From the NCBI RefSeq assembly GCF_036324505.1, contig NC_086363.1, forward strand, positions 3,455,790 to 3,519,789: a stretch of 64,000 bases of DNA, given 5' to 3'. This document shows, piece by piece, positions 13,371 through 24,735 of the stretch; position 1 is the stretch's first letter; each line of letters begins with the position of its first letter. The stretch is from Eleginops maclovinus (taxonomy: Eukaryota > Chordata > Actinopteri > Perciformes > Eleginopidae). A model generated the notes under the pieces. It had not been told where the DNA came from and made no database searches. It was given only the letters and a program-made list of their open reading frames with translations. The translations under genes and the position numbers were made by a program.

Positions 13371-16300
13371 TAAAGATTCATATTAAAGTTGATCTCCTCA
13401 GAATTTATGCACTCTTCCTTATCAAAGTTAGAAATTGATCACCAAGATGTCCGAGGTTATAGGTCTGGACTCTGAGTGGAACATTTCCGTTTGTAAGTGT
13501 AAAAAGCCTCAAAATAACACCGAAGCTGCTTTCCAGGTGCCCTTCAGCTAAGTGTTCTGAGCTACTTCTAGGTTAAAACATATGAATATGAAGCAGAACA
13601 TTGCTGAAAAAGAGGGGGCACATTCAGTTAACCTTTTTTTTTTTGGTAAAGTATAACTGACAGCTGTAGAAAGAGTTCATCTCTAGGAGGTGAGGAATAG
13701 CCAGCGGCGATGTACGGTACAGAAAAAGATGTAGCAGTTTAATCCAAAACTCCCATTAAGAGCATTTTTCCCCCAGGCTTACCTCCAGAGTAGTTAAGAT
13801 GATTTTGGTTACAGAGGAAAAGTAGGCGTCCCACAGGAACTGAGTCTGCTGGCGGAGAGCCAAGATCCTGTCACGGCCCACGGACCGGGTAATGGAGGGA
13901 ACCTGCAGGAAGAGGGAACGTGAGGAAAAGCCAGAGGACAGAGAAGACAGTGAGATGGATTGAGTTAGATTTTAAACAATGTTGAGGATGAGGAAAAAAT
14001 AAAGGCGTAAAGCCAGCAGACCGGTGGAGGAAGCATACGTAATTTTGTGGACGTGGAAGAAATTATTTTCCCTCTTAAGACTCTTTCAGCACACATCTTA
14101 CTCTGCCTGTCAACAAGCTTATCCCCAGGACAGATTGAATACCAACCACCTGCTGTCCATCTCTAAACTCTGTTCACACCTTATGTTAGGAAGCATGACT
14201 AGAAAGAGCCATTTCAAACAGGATCAAAGTGCTCGGAGCAGGACGACATCTGTGTGACATACACCGCCCTCTTAGAGAGACCCCACCGTGTTCCAAATGG
14301 GTTCTTTAAAACCTTAATGGAAGGTATCGCCCATCCTTAATTGTATAAAAGTGTCTATTTGTGTAATATGCGATCCAGGATTTGTTGACAATATTTTCTT
14401 GCAACTTGCCGTACATCATATATTGCTCCAAAGAGGTATTAATGATTGTGCATTTTCTTTGGATACATTTCTAATAATAAAATAACTGATCCAGATGTGT
14501 TTTTGTGCCTCAAACAGCTTCGAAGGGAGATCTGCTAACAACTCTGCAGGCCTGCTAGGAGCCCTAACAACCTGTTCCTGGTGACAACTGCAGGTCCCAG
14601 CTCGCATTGTCATGGAGGACATGAGCAGCTGTTGTGCCTCGCAGCAGAAACCCCCTCATGGAGAAGCAGTGAAGGGAGGAAATCAAGAGAGGAGAGGGAG
14701 AGAGAGGAGCCTGCCCACCTGAGCAGGGAGCTAAACATCCTGACGTGCAGGAAGACGGCGCTCTCTTAATGCTCCGTTGGGAGAAAAACAAAGTAGCTGC
14801 TTGATGAGGTCAGACACGACCTGAGCTGAGGAGGGAGTGAGCAGCGATGCAGCCCACGTTCCTGAAGAGCCTGATCAGCTCTCAGGAGGAGGAGGAGCTG
14901 GATTTGGAGCTCAGGACCCTTCTGGTGATCTGGCCACGATCCTAGAAGCTCTTCACTCAAAGTTTTATTGGCAACACGGTCAGTGGAACAGCACGGACAC
15001 CCTGAGAGGGTTGTGAGAGTTACGATATGTGGTTATCTATTTTCTAAATCAGATTTAAATTGTTTCCTCTTCTGTCTTCATGAATTAGGAACAGGGGAAA
15101 CCATACATTTGGCAGGGATATACTTTTTCGGTGTCTTAAAGCAGCCCTATGATGCAAATGGTTCTCTCTCCGTCTGAAACGAGAACGTAGTCTGCTCTTA
15201 TTGGATAGCTGGCTGGCTCTGTTGTGATTGGTTAACTTAACAGTAGTGATGTCACTATGTTACGGCAGTAAAAAAGGAGTCAAATGGAGGAAAAACTGGG
15301 ATTTTAGACTTCATTTTTTCATGGGTTTTCTATCTCAAAGGTCACAGAATGAGGTCTGAATCACTTTTGGACAAACAAAGAGGGAAAATGACCTAAATAA
15401 ACACCAAAACAATACAGAAGAGCTATGTTGCATATGCTACTAAAGCAGATATTAGTATTATTTCTGAGTGTTAGATTGTTCACTAACTTGATGGTAAAAT
15501 ATTTACGTTTACTCAGAGATCTTTTGACTTCAGGGGAAGTAAGATTAAATCATTTTTGAGACTTAAAAAATATATTATATGCAACTTGTAAGCTAACCAG
15601 ATCTGTTTGATGGTAGTGTGAAAAGCATTTACTAAAATAAACACTAGAAAGAAAATCATAGACTAATCCCATGTCACAGCGTTGTAAAGCAATTAAAAGA
15701 TTTCTTAATTTAAAAGACATTTGAAATCAAAGGTTTAGATGAATGAACGAAGTGCGTCTTTTAAGGATAAGCGGGACCCCTGTCTTTTCCCGGTTAAGCT
15801 TGTAAAATCAGATATCATAAAATCAGAGGTAGAATAAAGCGTCCCGCTCGGTACGGGAGGAGGCTCTTCTGTTGACGTGGGATCCGACGACAGCAGAGCG
15901 AGCTTTAATTGTTCCGCTCTCTGAGGTGGAATATAAACAACAGCAATCAAATCAGCTCAATTCTCTCCCCTCCATTGACTCTAATAGTGTTTATGTTTCT
16001 CAGCAGGGGCATTGTGTGTGTCTGTGTGTGTCTGTGTGTGTCCGTGTGTGTCTGTGCATGATGTCTCCTCTCCACAGGGGGATTAGAAACTCTACATATT
16101 AAACAGCCAAGTATTGCACTTCTCCGTGATGTAATTGAAAGTAATGAGATTCAACTCTCTCAGCAGGTGTTGTGTTGCACAGTGTGTCTCCATGTGTGTG
16201 TGTGTGTGTGTGTTTGTAATTCAAAAAATGAGTAAGCACAAAGAGGGCATGCATCCAGGATCCCTTTACCAACAGGAATCCTTTTTAAAAGTGTTAAACT

Positions 16301-19300
16301 GTATAAATGCTGTCGTTACACAAAATAATAAAATGGTTTCTGGGTATTTTAACGCTTTTAATTGCTTTTAGGTAATTGACTGTGCAATAAAGCCGAAGCT
16401 GAGCTTGAAGGACTCTATTCTGACACTTCATTTCATAGCTGATTGAACTCCTATCCCGCTGTTTCATCCAGGAGTTGCTTAAAGGTGTCCACGAAGTTCG
16501 TAATTTTTCGGTCTCTATCAAAGCTTAGAAATTAGCACAAGCGTTTTACTGTTTCCCCATTTTCATGTCAAATAAATTCACACAAAGGCAAATGACTTCA
16601 TGTGTCAGATACAAGACATCACATGTATACTTAAACAATGATTTGTAAAAATGTACATCTTTTTAATTGGTCCCCACAACTAGATTTTAAAATCATGTAA
16701 GTATTTTATTACTGACTCTATATCTTTATTAATTGCTCAAATGTCTAAAACATAAAGCCACTTAAAGGGAAACTGCTTGTTTTGTTCAAACTCTGTAAAA
16801 GTGAACTGCATTTTCAAGATGCTTTTATTTGTCTCAAAGCCACGTTTGAAATAATTCAATGAAAGCCAGTCTGTTAGTGTGATTCACAGAGACAGTAAAT
16901 CATGGTGCTGAAGGAGCGCTGAAAGCGGACATATATCAATTACAGCAAAACACTCACACACACAGTCTCGAACACACACACACACACACACGTTCACACC
17001 TCGGGGCTGTGCAGGTGGCTGCATAGGTTACACAGGTGGCATGTGGAAATATAGAGAGTAATTACAGAATGTTAATATCACAAGAGCTGCACAGCACCTT
17101 AATTAAAGGGAACAGAAGGAGATCACATTGTGGAATAATCCGTCTTCGATAAAAATAGTCCCTGGCGGAGGTGTGAGTGACTGAATATCACAGCTGTCAT
17201 GTCAGAATCAAATCAAATCCACCAAAAAGGGACATGACTGCAATTACATTTCCATCCCTTCGTGAAATACACGCCAGATATCGGCTGCTAGATGCTACGA
17301 GTTAATTATACACTCCTCAGTTATTCTTGGACAAAAACATCGACCTTTTTAATAAATGAGTACCGCTTCCTTAAAATATTTGCAACACACGCCTGTGCTT
17401 ATAGGTTTTGAGAGTGATTTCAGATCTATGTGCCTCTGTGTTTGAATCACAGCTGGATGCTTGAGACCCCCTGGGGAAAGGGTCTGGGCAGATGATGTTA
17501 TATTAGGGGGGAGATGTTGACATTTCGACACCCAGACACTGGATTAGCCTCTCCAGAAAGGCCACATTTTATCTTCACGTGTCAACATGCATTTGGATTT
17601 GTGCATAAGTAATTACGATAACTCAAGCCAATTAAACACCACGACGCCTTTTCAATGCATCCTCATTTTCTATCTCACAAGAAGTGATTCTGTTATCTTA
17701 CATTCGTTCTCCTATCAATGTCATACATAAATCAGTGTGCATGTGCAAGCTCATGCACTTCAGTAACTTTTCATGCAAGTAAGTAAAGTTTTCTTATGGT
17801 TTCAAACAGGACACTTAGTCACGGTGCCCTTGGTCTTTTGGACCAACCCATCCACCAAAACCTTCTCCTGACACGGCCTTGGTCCCTCTTCATACTACAT
17901 CAAGTATCCTGGGTCACAATAATGTGGACAACTGACACAGTTATTATGTTGGTAATATACTAATCTGCATTAGTTTCCTGAGTCAAAGTACGTAAAGTCT
18001 TTGCGAAATGCACACTTAATGCCGTTGTTTCACCGTATGTTGACTATCAAGAAAAAGTCTTCTTCATTTGAGGCAGAATGGGATGAAAACTCAGTCTGAT
18101 CTGTTTCTTAAAATAATCAAAAAACGTTTTCGGTCCGCTGTGTTTATTGTTTGGTGTTGGAAGAGTTCTAACCACTTTTAAAATATCTCTATATTTTTGT
18201 ATTTGGCCTACAGGCGAGGCCCTTATAGAAATATAGTATACTAACCTTCTTTGGAAGCCACATGTAATTCCAACACTTCATTTATTCCTCTTGTTTGTCT
18301 CTTCTTTGTATATTCTCTCCTATTTTCTTGCTGTAAAACCATCCTTTCTTCCACCCCTGTGTTATTTTTACCTGTAACAGAAGCCTCTCATCTCCAATGA
18401 TGGCGGCTTTCCTCCAGTCGATGACTTCAGAGAAGGGAAGCTCCCAGCCGTTACTCAGGATAACCGGGATACACGCCGCCTGTTAGAGAGACGTTAGAGA
18501 GAAATATAAACCCTCTCAAATGTTGGGGAATGGAATAGAACATAGTGGTGTAAATATCTGTCCGCACTTTCACTTTAATAAAAGCTAATACGAATGATTT
18601 GATGAACTTTCTGTGCCCTTGTTTTAGGATTTTGTTTGTCTACTTTAGCCTTGGATGTGATTGTAAGTTGGCAATGAATCATGTCTCAAGTTTTCCCCGT
18701 CAGAGGACTGTTTTTGCATCAAAGAGAAAAATAATATATTCACTGTTGAAGTTTTCACAGCTTGAAAGAGAAGGAGAAAAATCCCAGTGACACATGAAGC
18801 CTGAGTCTGCAGCCGAGCACTGGGAGGAAATATTCCTGATCCTCTTAGGTAGCTCCTCTCTGATGAGGCTCTTTCAACGCCTTCCAATTGAGTTTTGCAG
18901 AAGCAAACGGAGTTGCCAAAAAGATTAAGGACAAAATAAAGTGTATTTTATTTATTTTCACTGCGTGTATCAGCATGAGGAGGATTCATTAGTGTGCATG
19001 AACTCATCAGGGGCTCTTTGAGTTTCCCCACAGGAGCTCTCTGTGTTTCTGTAAAGTGATTTAATGATGAGGCTTTGTAAAGAGTCCGTCATTTGTGGCT
19101 TTTATTTGACTGTGTATGTGTTATTAATACATTGAAACATAGCCGTTTACTGGATTCAACTTAAACCTCTGGTGTACTTTTGATATAATGTCATTTTGAA
19201 TTAAAGGGAATCAATGTTAATTAGAATTAACCAAATCTGCTAAAGTTACCAATGCATTTATCCAAAATTATAAGTCATAACTGGATGTGGTGACTAATCA

Positions 19301-21741
19301 TATATAATTACTGCTAGTTTTTTGTGTTCATGTCTCCAAGCATGATTAGAGAGGACGTAATTTGTTCGTTTTCAGGTTCACATTTCTACTTAGTGTCTCT
19401 CCTGGGACATGTCTCCATGCTTTAATGTTCAAAAAGCTCTTTATTTTTCTCATCCTGCCTGTGCTGCAGCACCTCTTTACACCCTCTGTCTGAAACCAGA
19501 GCCCAGTCTGCTCTGATTGTTTCACTGGCCGGCTCTGTTGTGATTGGTCAACCACTTAGAGATGTCCCGCCCCTTTAGCCCATCACGTACAATGTGTTGG
19601 AGCGCTAGCCAATAGAAGTGTTATAAAGTGGTGTCACTACGTCCGGGAGTTATCAAGAAACTCCATTTGGAGGGAACTCTTAGGATTGTAGCCTTTGCAG
19701 ACCATTGACATGCACTTAAACCTGTATAAGACACTACAGGAAAGGGAGAACTCGTAAAAGCATAATAGGGCCTCTTTACTACTAAATGCTGAGTGCATTT
19801 TTTATAAAAGAGAACTGATGGAGTGGTTATAATCACATGTCATTGATGATTTTCTCAAGTAGCAGAGCAGTGTCAGAAGAGTAGGGGGAGGGGTGTTAAA
19901 AATTCAATAAGTCTGGTATTTTCATTTAAAGTTCAAGTTGGGCTGCTTCTCAATCAAGTGAAGCTGAGAGATTAAAGGACATTCACAAAATGCCTCGTGC
20001 ATGATCAGTGACCTGTCGCTGCACACTCTCCCGGCTTTGATTAGTCTGGCTTTGTGAGGTGACGTTTTTCTTGTCTTGTCTTTTAACCACCACCCCCGTC
20101 CTCCTGCATGTCTCTTTGTTTTTCTGTCCTCTGAATGTGGATGATTAGTTTTACCTTCGCACAGAAGACCCTCCTTTGGATTTCCACCTCTCGTCAGATT
20201 TGAGTGAAAGAGCCCTTTAGAATAATCAGCATGACTATGCAACAAATTAAAAGTAATTCACTTATTCCAATCACTCTTCCTATTGTTTTTTAACGTCACA
20301 ACAGAAAGCATTCTCCACTTGCTCATTTCTTTAACTTAAAACAGGCAACTACAGACTTTAAAGGGGTTGAGGGTTTCATTATTTTACTGTTAGGTGATCA
20401 GTTAGGTGACAAGACATTTTCCCAGGCATCAGAACAAATGAAGGTCACAAGAGGAGCATTGCAACACAGATTTTTTGTAGACTAACTGTTTGTTTGTGTT
20501 GCCCACAGACTTCAGGTGGAAGTTAGTCTTTGGATGTTTATTAAAGCAGAAAGCATAAATGGGCCTCTTACTCCAGGAGAAAGGCATACATGCACACATA
20601 AAATACAAATATCAAGATTGTATTTTGCCAATTGGACTTTGGATTTTGTGACGACAGAGGGTGCACGCATGCATGCAACGTGAGGAACAACAAAAATAAT
20701 TTCAACAATACAAGACACTCGGCAGAGTCAGCAGATGGAAACAAGTTGCGGTCTGAGGACGCTTCTGTTCTTGCCGGGGTATCCACAGAAAACAAGGTTT
20801 TTTCTGTGGCAGGGAAATGACAGATTGTCAATAGTAATAAGATCAGCTGTTGCTACGAGGAACACGAGGGACTTGACTTGTTGAAGTGCTCAGCTGGATC
20901 TCCACAGGCTGTTAGCCCAGAAATCATGAGACCCAGATACCATCAGGGCAATATGTGTTTAACTTCTGTAAAGCACCATGCCATGATCCCAGCAATGTCG
21001 AAGAAGAATGTTTGAATTGTTAAACTACACACACATTCCACCTTTTTTTCCAACTTAAATTCGATGGTTTTTAGACCTGAAATAGAAAAACTAGGTTGGG
21101 TTTTAAATCATTTCTCCAACAGAATTAAATGCTGACAGTGTGAAGAAACGTTGCGATGAAGCACCTTTAAGAGTTGTACTGCAGGAGGTAAGTAATTAAA
21201 TAAACTAAAATGTATAAACTGATAATCATATTTGGTGGGTATTGAAACATGTTGAAGACTGTTGTTATAATTATGCAATCGAAATCAAACCATATTTGAC
21301 AGCGTAAACAATGTCCTCTAACTCAAATTGAATCTCTGAAAGGAAAGGTAGTAAATGTCTTTTATGTACTTTGTATGAATTGCTCAATGGAAAACCTTCC
21401 TGGATCTTGCATTACTTCATCAATATATATCCTAAAGATGAAGTGCCTAATTATCTTAAGCGTTTTGAACATCCTTAAACAGCCCTGAGTTGTCGTATAG
21501 GGTAAATACTTTGGTCTTTTGACCTGTTCCTACAACCCATCAAAGAACATAGTTGATTTAAAATATACAGAGCCTTCCACTATCTCTTATAGGACTGTAG
21601 TATCCTTACACCAGTATGTAATCACAGCAGAACATACACACACAAACCTGCAGAGCCTCCAGAAAGCGGAAGGATCCGAGCCGTCGGCCCCGGGGCACCA
21701 GGCAGAAGCTGGAGTTGTGGAGCAGCTCCTGGTAGTCGAAC
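3925..21741 (-). CDS. ext1: Exostosin-1-type heparan sulfate glycosyltransferase, internal exons only
   Basis: Six consecutive exons of an EXT1-family enzyme are spliced in the order 21741-21648, 18479-18372, 13902-13783, 9766-9634, 4946-4828 and 4020-3925. All are flanked by AG acceptors and GT donors, and the frame stays open across every junction. EXT1 with EXT2 forms the Golgi type II membrane co-polymerase that adds alternating GlcA and GlcNAc to heparan sulfate chains. The visible part matches the end of the GT47 exostosin half ([41 protein letters not shown]) and the start of the GT64 half ([21 protein letters not shown]). The N-terminal cytosolic/TM/stem and most of the GT47 domain (exon 1), and the GT64 active-site exons, are missing because the window ends. 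Teleosts have several ext1 paralogues (ext1a, b, c in zebrafish), and which one this is cannot be settled here. EXT2 and EXTL proteins are less likely, because the residues and exon lengths fit EXT1. Confidence 0.9.
4828..4946 (-). CDS. ext1: ext1 exon (6th coding exon), GT47-GT64 junction
   Basis: 119 nt, phase 1 in and phase 0 out, acceptor gtgtacag and donor gtaggg. Joined to the exon at 9634-9766 it reads [20 protein letters not shown] and continues to [15 protein letters not shown] is the hallmark start of the GT64 domain in EXT proteins. The 119-nt length fits the human EXT1 exon as I recall it. The acceptor polypyrimidine region is replaced by a short CA/GT repeat directly upstream. 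Confidence 0.9.
9148..9582. mobile_element. MITE-like DNA element with terminal inverted repeats
   Basis: The left end taccctaataaagtggtgca matches the reverse complement of the right end (tgcaccactctatcagggtt, 9564-9583) with a few mismatches. The interior (about 435 bp) has no coding capacity. It sits in the ext1 intron about 50 bp past the donor of the exon at 9634-9766. The superfamily is not assigned. Confidence 0.7.
9634..9766 (-). CDS. ext1: ext1 exon (5th coding exon), end of GT47 domain
   Basis: 133 nt, phase 0 in and phase 1 out, acceptor ctgtccag and donor gtaagc. It encodes [18 protein letters not shown] through [18 protein letters not shown] plus one base. Vertebrate EXT1 has IIQDRI.KHISRN.LIWN..PGGL.VLPQYSS at this point, so the match is clear but not perfect, which favours a diverged teleost paralogue. 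Confidence 0.9.
11822..12000 (+). mobile_element. tRNA-derived SINE
   Basis: A GC-rich head with a perfect pol III B-box (gggttcgattccc, 11882-11894) and a looser A-box region upstream near 11846-11860. It is followed by a pyrimidine-rich body (ctttctcccactttcctgtc) and a tail ending ccgattaaaggcataaagcc and an A-run. This is the layout of common teleost tRNA-SINEs. It lies in an ext1 intron on the strand opposite to ext1. The head is too diverged to fold as a working tRNA. Confidence 0.75.
12961..13260. repeat. Three tandem degenerate repeats of about 104 bp
   Basis: The phrase ggtggagacc/a starts at about 12968, 13071 and 13174. Each is followed by aaaac-type sequence, an A-rich stretch, ggactacaag and a ttctttgtcataat/tagcatttagcat block. 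The period is about 103-104 bp and the units have diverged, so the duplication is not recent. Confidence 0.7.
13336..13369. repeat. (GT)n microsatellite
   Basis: A pure GT run of about 34 bp in the ext1 intron. Confidence 0.95.
13783..13902 (-). CDS. ext1: ext1 exon (4th coding exon), GT47 domain
   Basis: 120 nt, phase 0 to phase 0, acceptor cttcctgcag and donor gtaagc. It encodes 40 residues, [19 protein letters not shown] to [13 protein letters not shown]1 has [28 protein letters not shown] here. The strongly conserved [11 protein letters not shown] core is retained. Confidence 0.92.
15135..15300 (+). mobile_element. CCAAT-rich repeat family, truncated copy
   Basis: It starts with gcagccctatgatgcaaa, a decayed form of the family's ccctattatgc end. 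It then has ccgtctgaaac, gtctgctcttattggat and ctctgttgtgattggtt. The 5' ctgcagcacc block is deleted. Confidence 0.55.
18372..18479 (-). CDS. ext1: ext1 exon (3rd coding exon), GT47 domain
   Basis: 108 nt, phase 0 to phase 0, acceptor ctctaacag and donor gtaaaa. It encodes 36 residues, [19 protein letters not shown] through [15 protein letters not shown]1 has [34 protein letters not shown], so this is among the most conserved parts of the GT47 nucleotide-sugar side of the fold. Confidence 0.93.
19370..19775 (+). mobile_element. CCAAT-rich non-autonomous DNA element, copy 2
   Basis: A longer copy of the family, from caggttcacatttctact to gcataatagggcctcttta. It contains the shared core, two inverted CCAAT boxes (gattgtttcac and gattggtcaac) and a forward ccaatagaag, then a tail shared with the copies at 24.65 and 44.4 kb (gcctttgcagaccattgaca). 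Confidence 0.75.
20390..20515. repeat. Diverged dispersed repeat pair (partner near 21770-21905)
   Basis: Here gttaggtgacaagacatttt is followed by ccaggcatcag, gaaggtcaca, a gtagactaactgtttgtttg block and gcccacag. The partner has gttaggtgtgacgacatttt, tcaggcattg, caaggtcaca and gtagaccgactgtttgtttg. The two are about 1.4 kb apart in the same orientation. The second copy starts about 30 bp past the ext1 exon at 21648-21741. Confidence 0.5.
21648..21741 (-). CDS. ext1: ext1 exon (2nd coding exon), first visible coding exon
   Basis: 94 nt, entered in phase 2 (one base then 31 codons) and leaving in phase 0, acceptor tggtgcag and donor gtttgt. It encodes [20 protein letters not shown] then [11 protein letters not shown]. 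The segment [19 protein letters not shown] is essentially the vertebrate EXT1 sequence. By family numbering it contains the Cys/Gly/Arg positions (334, 339, 340) where human missense changes cause multiple exostoses, and all are retained. The phase-2 entry matches a preceding coding exon of 3n+2 nt, as in vertebrate EXT1 exon 1 (about 962 nt). No open frame of that size exists to the right within the window. Confidence 0.93.
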
Positions 21742-21988
21742 CTGCACCAAAACACAAAGAGAAAACCAGTTAGGTGTGACGACATTTTCTCAGGCATTGC
21801 TTAAAATCAAGGTCACAGGATTTTGACATTAAAGCATTAAAACAGAGGAGCGCTGCAGCCAAGATGTAATTGTAGACCGACTGTTTGTTTGTGACAGGCT
21901 GTTTCCGTCAGCAGCGGTTAGACTGACCTTGTCTTTGGGTGACAAACTGGACACCTGACATTTCATTTAGCTCTCCTCCTCTTTCACT

Positions 21989-22012
21989 CACACACACACA
22001 GACACAGACACA

Positions 22013-22052
<40 letters not shown>
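21989..22052. repeat. (CA)n/(CAGA)n microsatellite
   Basis: A CA tract with cagaca interruptions in its first half. Confidence 0.95.
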
Positions 22053-22053
<1 letters not shown>

Positions 22054-22104
22054 CAGTGCAGTGACAGTAAGTGATATGACAGACGTCACATCAAAAAGAC
22101 TTAT

Positions 22105-22111
<7 letters not shown>

Positions 22112-22169
<58 letters not shown>
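22112..22169. repeat. (CA)n microsatellite
   Basis: A pure CA run of about 58 bp. A further interrupted CA/CCCA stretch follows at about 22197-22246. Confidence 0.96.
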
Positions 22170-22171
<2 letters not shown>

Positions 22172-22898
22172 TAGAGCGAGGCCTTCCAGGCAGGAAACAC
22201 ACACACCCACACCCACACACACACACACACCCCTACACACACACAGGTGTCTGACAGTGAGGTTGTGGGGACAGTTGATCCCCAGACAGATTAGCCTCCA
22301 ATCTGAAATATCCTCAGGCCAGCCGTGTGACCACACACTCCTACACACACACCTTTTCTTCATAGGCTTTGGACAAACAGCAGTGACTTGCAAGTTGAAA
22401 AACTTGACCCCAAGTTTTAGAGGAACATGGAACAACTTAGAGAGTTTTCATAAGTCTTCTATCAGGAGGGTGTGAATGCTTTTATTTGAATAATTGTTGT
22501 AGAGAAATATGTTGTTTACTAGAAGTTTGAATAAAATAAACACCTTTCTGTATCGAGTTTTTTTAAACTAGCTCTTAAGATGACCCAGCAGCCTATAAAG
22601 GAAGCTTGTTTTGCTTGCAATTTTGCATTGAGTATGTTGCAGTCTTTTATAATAACAGTTGTTTTCAGTTTCTAACCCTCAACTGTTTGGCTCTGACAGT
22701 GCCTTTGTAAAGTTTGATCTTTGTTCTGATAACAGCAGCTGCTCTTAGCTCCATTTCACAGCCGGATTATAATGACACAAAGAAATTAAACAAATGAAAA
22801 CGTTCCTCTGCTGTGTCGTGAAGACTCTTGGTGTCAGAAACTCTATCTGAACTATCGGCGGCAGAAGTTATTTAAAGGACCTACTAATTGAAAGGGCA

Positions 22899-22908
22899 TC
22901 TCTCTCTC

Positions 22909-22940
<32 letters not shown>
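22899..22940. repeat. (TC)n microsatellite
   Basis: A CT/TC run of about 42 bp with a single G interruption at 22921. Confidence 0.95.
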
Positions 22941-23139
22941 CTGTGCAGTAAGGATGGCAGGTTTTGCAGATAAAGATTAACTGAGATGTGAGAGGTGTCC
23001 TTGAATATTGTGTGTTAAGTAATTTTCTATTCTTTACCCTTAACATTTTCTTTCTGCATTGTAGAAAACGTTATGAAAGACAAGGATTCAAAAAAATAAT
23101 TCCCATTTGTGTGCATGTAAATGGTCTGTAAAAGCTAGA

Positions 23140-23960
23140 ATCCAAAGTTCCCTCCATAGGGAGGTTACTTCCGGTCGTAGTGACATCACTATGTAACAGT
23201 CACACTTCTATTGGCTAGCGCTCCAACACTTTGTACGTGATAGGTTAAGGGGCGGGTCATCTCTAAGCAGTTGACTACTCACAACAGAGCCGGCCAGCTA
23301 ACCAATCAGAGCAGACTGGGCTCTGGTTTCAGACAGAGGGTGAAAAGAGGTGCTGCAGCACAGGCAGTATGAGAAAAATAAAGAGCTTTTTGAACACTAA
23401 AGCATGGAGTAGGTTTTGAACGATTTGGGAAAATAATCTAATTGCGATTTTTTTCCTCAAAATTGCGATTTAATATGCGATTATTTTTTCAAGGTCCTCT
23501 TCCCATGTATTTTTCAACAAACACAAGCAATAAATCAATCGTGATTACAATCGTGAACCTCGTGAGGTAGCAACAGTAGCAAGGCACGTTCTGCACAATA
23601 CCTGACGTTGCAGCATCTTCCTTTTTAAAGCCAAAATAATTCCACACAACTCACGTGCCGCCCCTCTGTGGTACCAAACTTCCAGCCGTGCACTCTTCTG
23701 ACGAGCCTGAGGCCATTGTACAACAGGTTCAAGCGCAGCGTTGACTTCTTTCCCTGCCTGCTCGGCTTCGCTCGGCTCCGCTCGGCTCGCTCGCAAGTCA
23801 CGTGACCAGATCACGTGCCCAATCAAATCGCAGCCTTTGCGGTTGGAAAATCTCGTTTTGTCATATCGCGATATTATCGCAAATGCAATTAATCGTTCAG
23901 CCCTGGCATGGAGACATGTCCCAGTGGAGGAACAAAATACTGAAATACTGCAAACTACAG
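23140..23960 (-). mobile_element. CCAAT-rich DNA element, copy 3, interrupted by a younger insertion
   Basis: Reverse-orientation copy: gttccctccatagggagg, cttctattggctagcgctcc, caatcagagcagactgggc and gctttttgaacactaaagc. It is broken after gcatggag (23402-23409) and resumes at gcatggagacatgtccc (23906 onward). The intervening 496 bp is the hAT-like element described separately. Confidence 0.8.
23410..23905. mobile_element. hAT-like MITE with 8-bp target-site duplication
   Basis: Flanked by a perfect 8-bp direct repeat, gcatggag (23402-23409 and 23906-23913), the target duplication length of hAT elements. The left end taggttttgaacgattt and the reverse complement of the right end (cagggctgaacgattaa) form an imperfect terminal inverted repeat. 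The interior shows tattatcgc/gcgatt runs and a (gctcg)-rich patch, with no transposase. It lies inside a copy of the CCAAT-rich element, which gives the order of insertion. Confidence 0.85.
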
Positions 23961-24654
23961 GGAATTATGTTTGATACGTACACAGATTTGGGATGGATTC
24001 TTGGAAAGCTCTACAGTCGTGCTTACATCCGTTTAAGTCTACACTAACCTCTCAGTGAAACCCTGCTGTGAGGGGCAGCTTATACTCTCACTAAGATAAA
24101 TCTAGCTGTAAAATATAAGTATCTGCCTTCAGACACTCGCATTGATCGAGCTTGACAGACAAAATGCACCATGCTGTCAGATCAATAGTTAATAAACCTG
24201 AATTTAAGGTAACACTGGGGGAGAAATTCTCTCTTCACATAGCTTGATAAGATGAAATGATTACATAACAGCTGTGGAGGGTTTTTTTTCTTCTATTTGC
24301 ACGTTTCATTATGTATCCGCTGTGTGTCTTTGGTTGTGCGGGAGCTTCTATTCTCTACAAGCAAGCCTTTGATGAAAAAGATAACGCCCTTGAAAAAGTC
24401 TTAGCTTGCTTGTGTCCTTTAGATTCATCCTTTAAATGGTCCTGTGTGGGTGCTGATGAAAGGAAAACGTAGAAACAAAGATTCAAGGTTGGATAATCTG
24501 ACTTCCTTTGTTTCTCTTAACTCTCTACTTCAATACGTTTATAGGTGTAACGGTTTCATTTTATTTTATTAACACAGACTAACCTCTTTTATCTGCACTG
24601 TACCTTTGATCTTACAAAGTACACTTCCTCAAAAGAAGAACCTGATCCTGAGAT

Positions 24655-24735
24655 TTTAGCCTTTGCAGACCATTTACATGCGCACAAACCTATATAACAC
24701 ACTACAGCAAAGGAAAACCCCATTAAAACATAGGG
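24655..24735 (+). mobile_element. CCAAT-rich repeat family, tail fragment
   Basis: gcctttgcagaccatttaca, then cacaaacctatataacacac and acagcaaaggaaaaccc match the 3' tails of the copies at 19.7 and 44.4 kb. Confidence 0.55.

Noticed and set aside
14416..14960. GC-richer stretch with several overlapping short frames, considered as an extra ext1 exon
   Set aside because: The ext1 exons on either side join in phase without it, and none of the frames resembles an exostosin segment.
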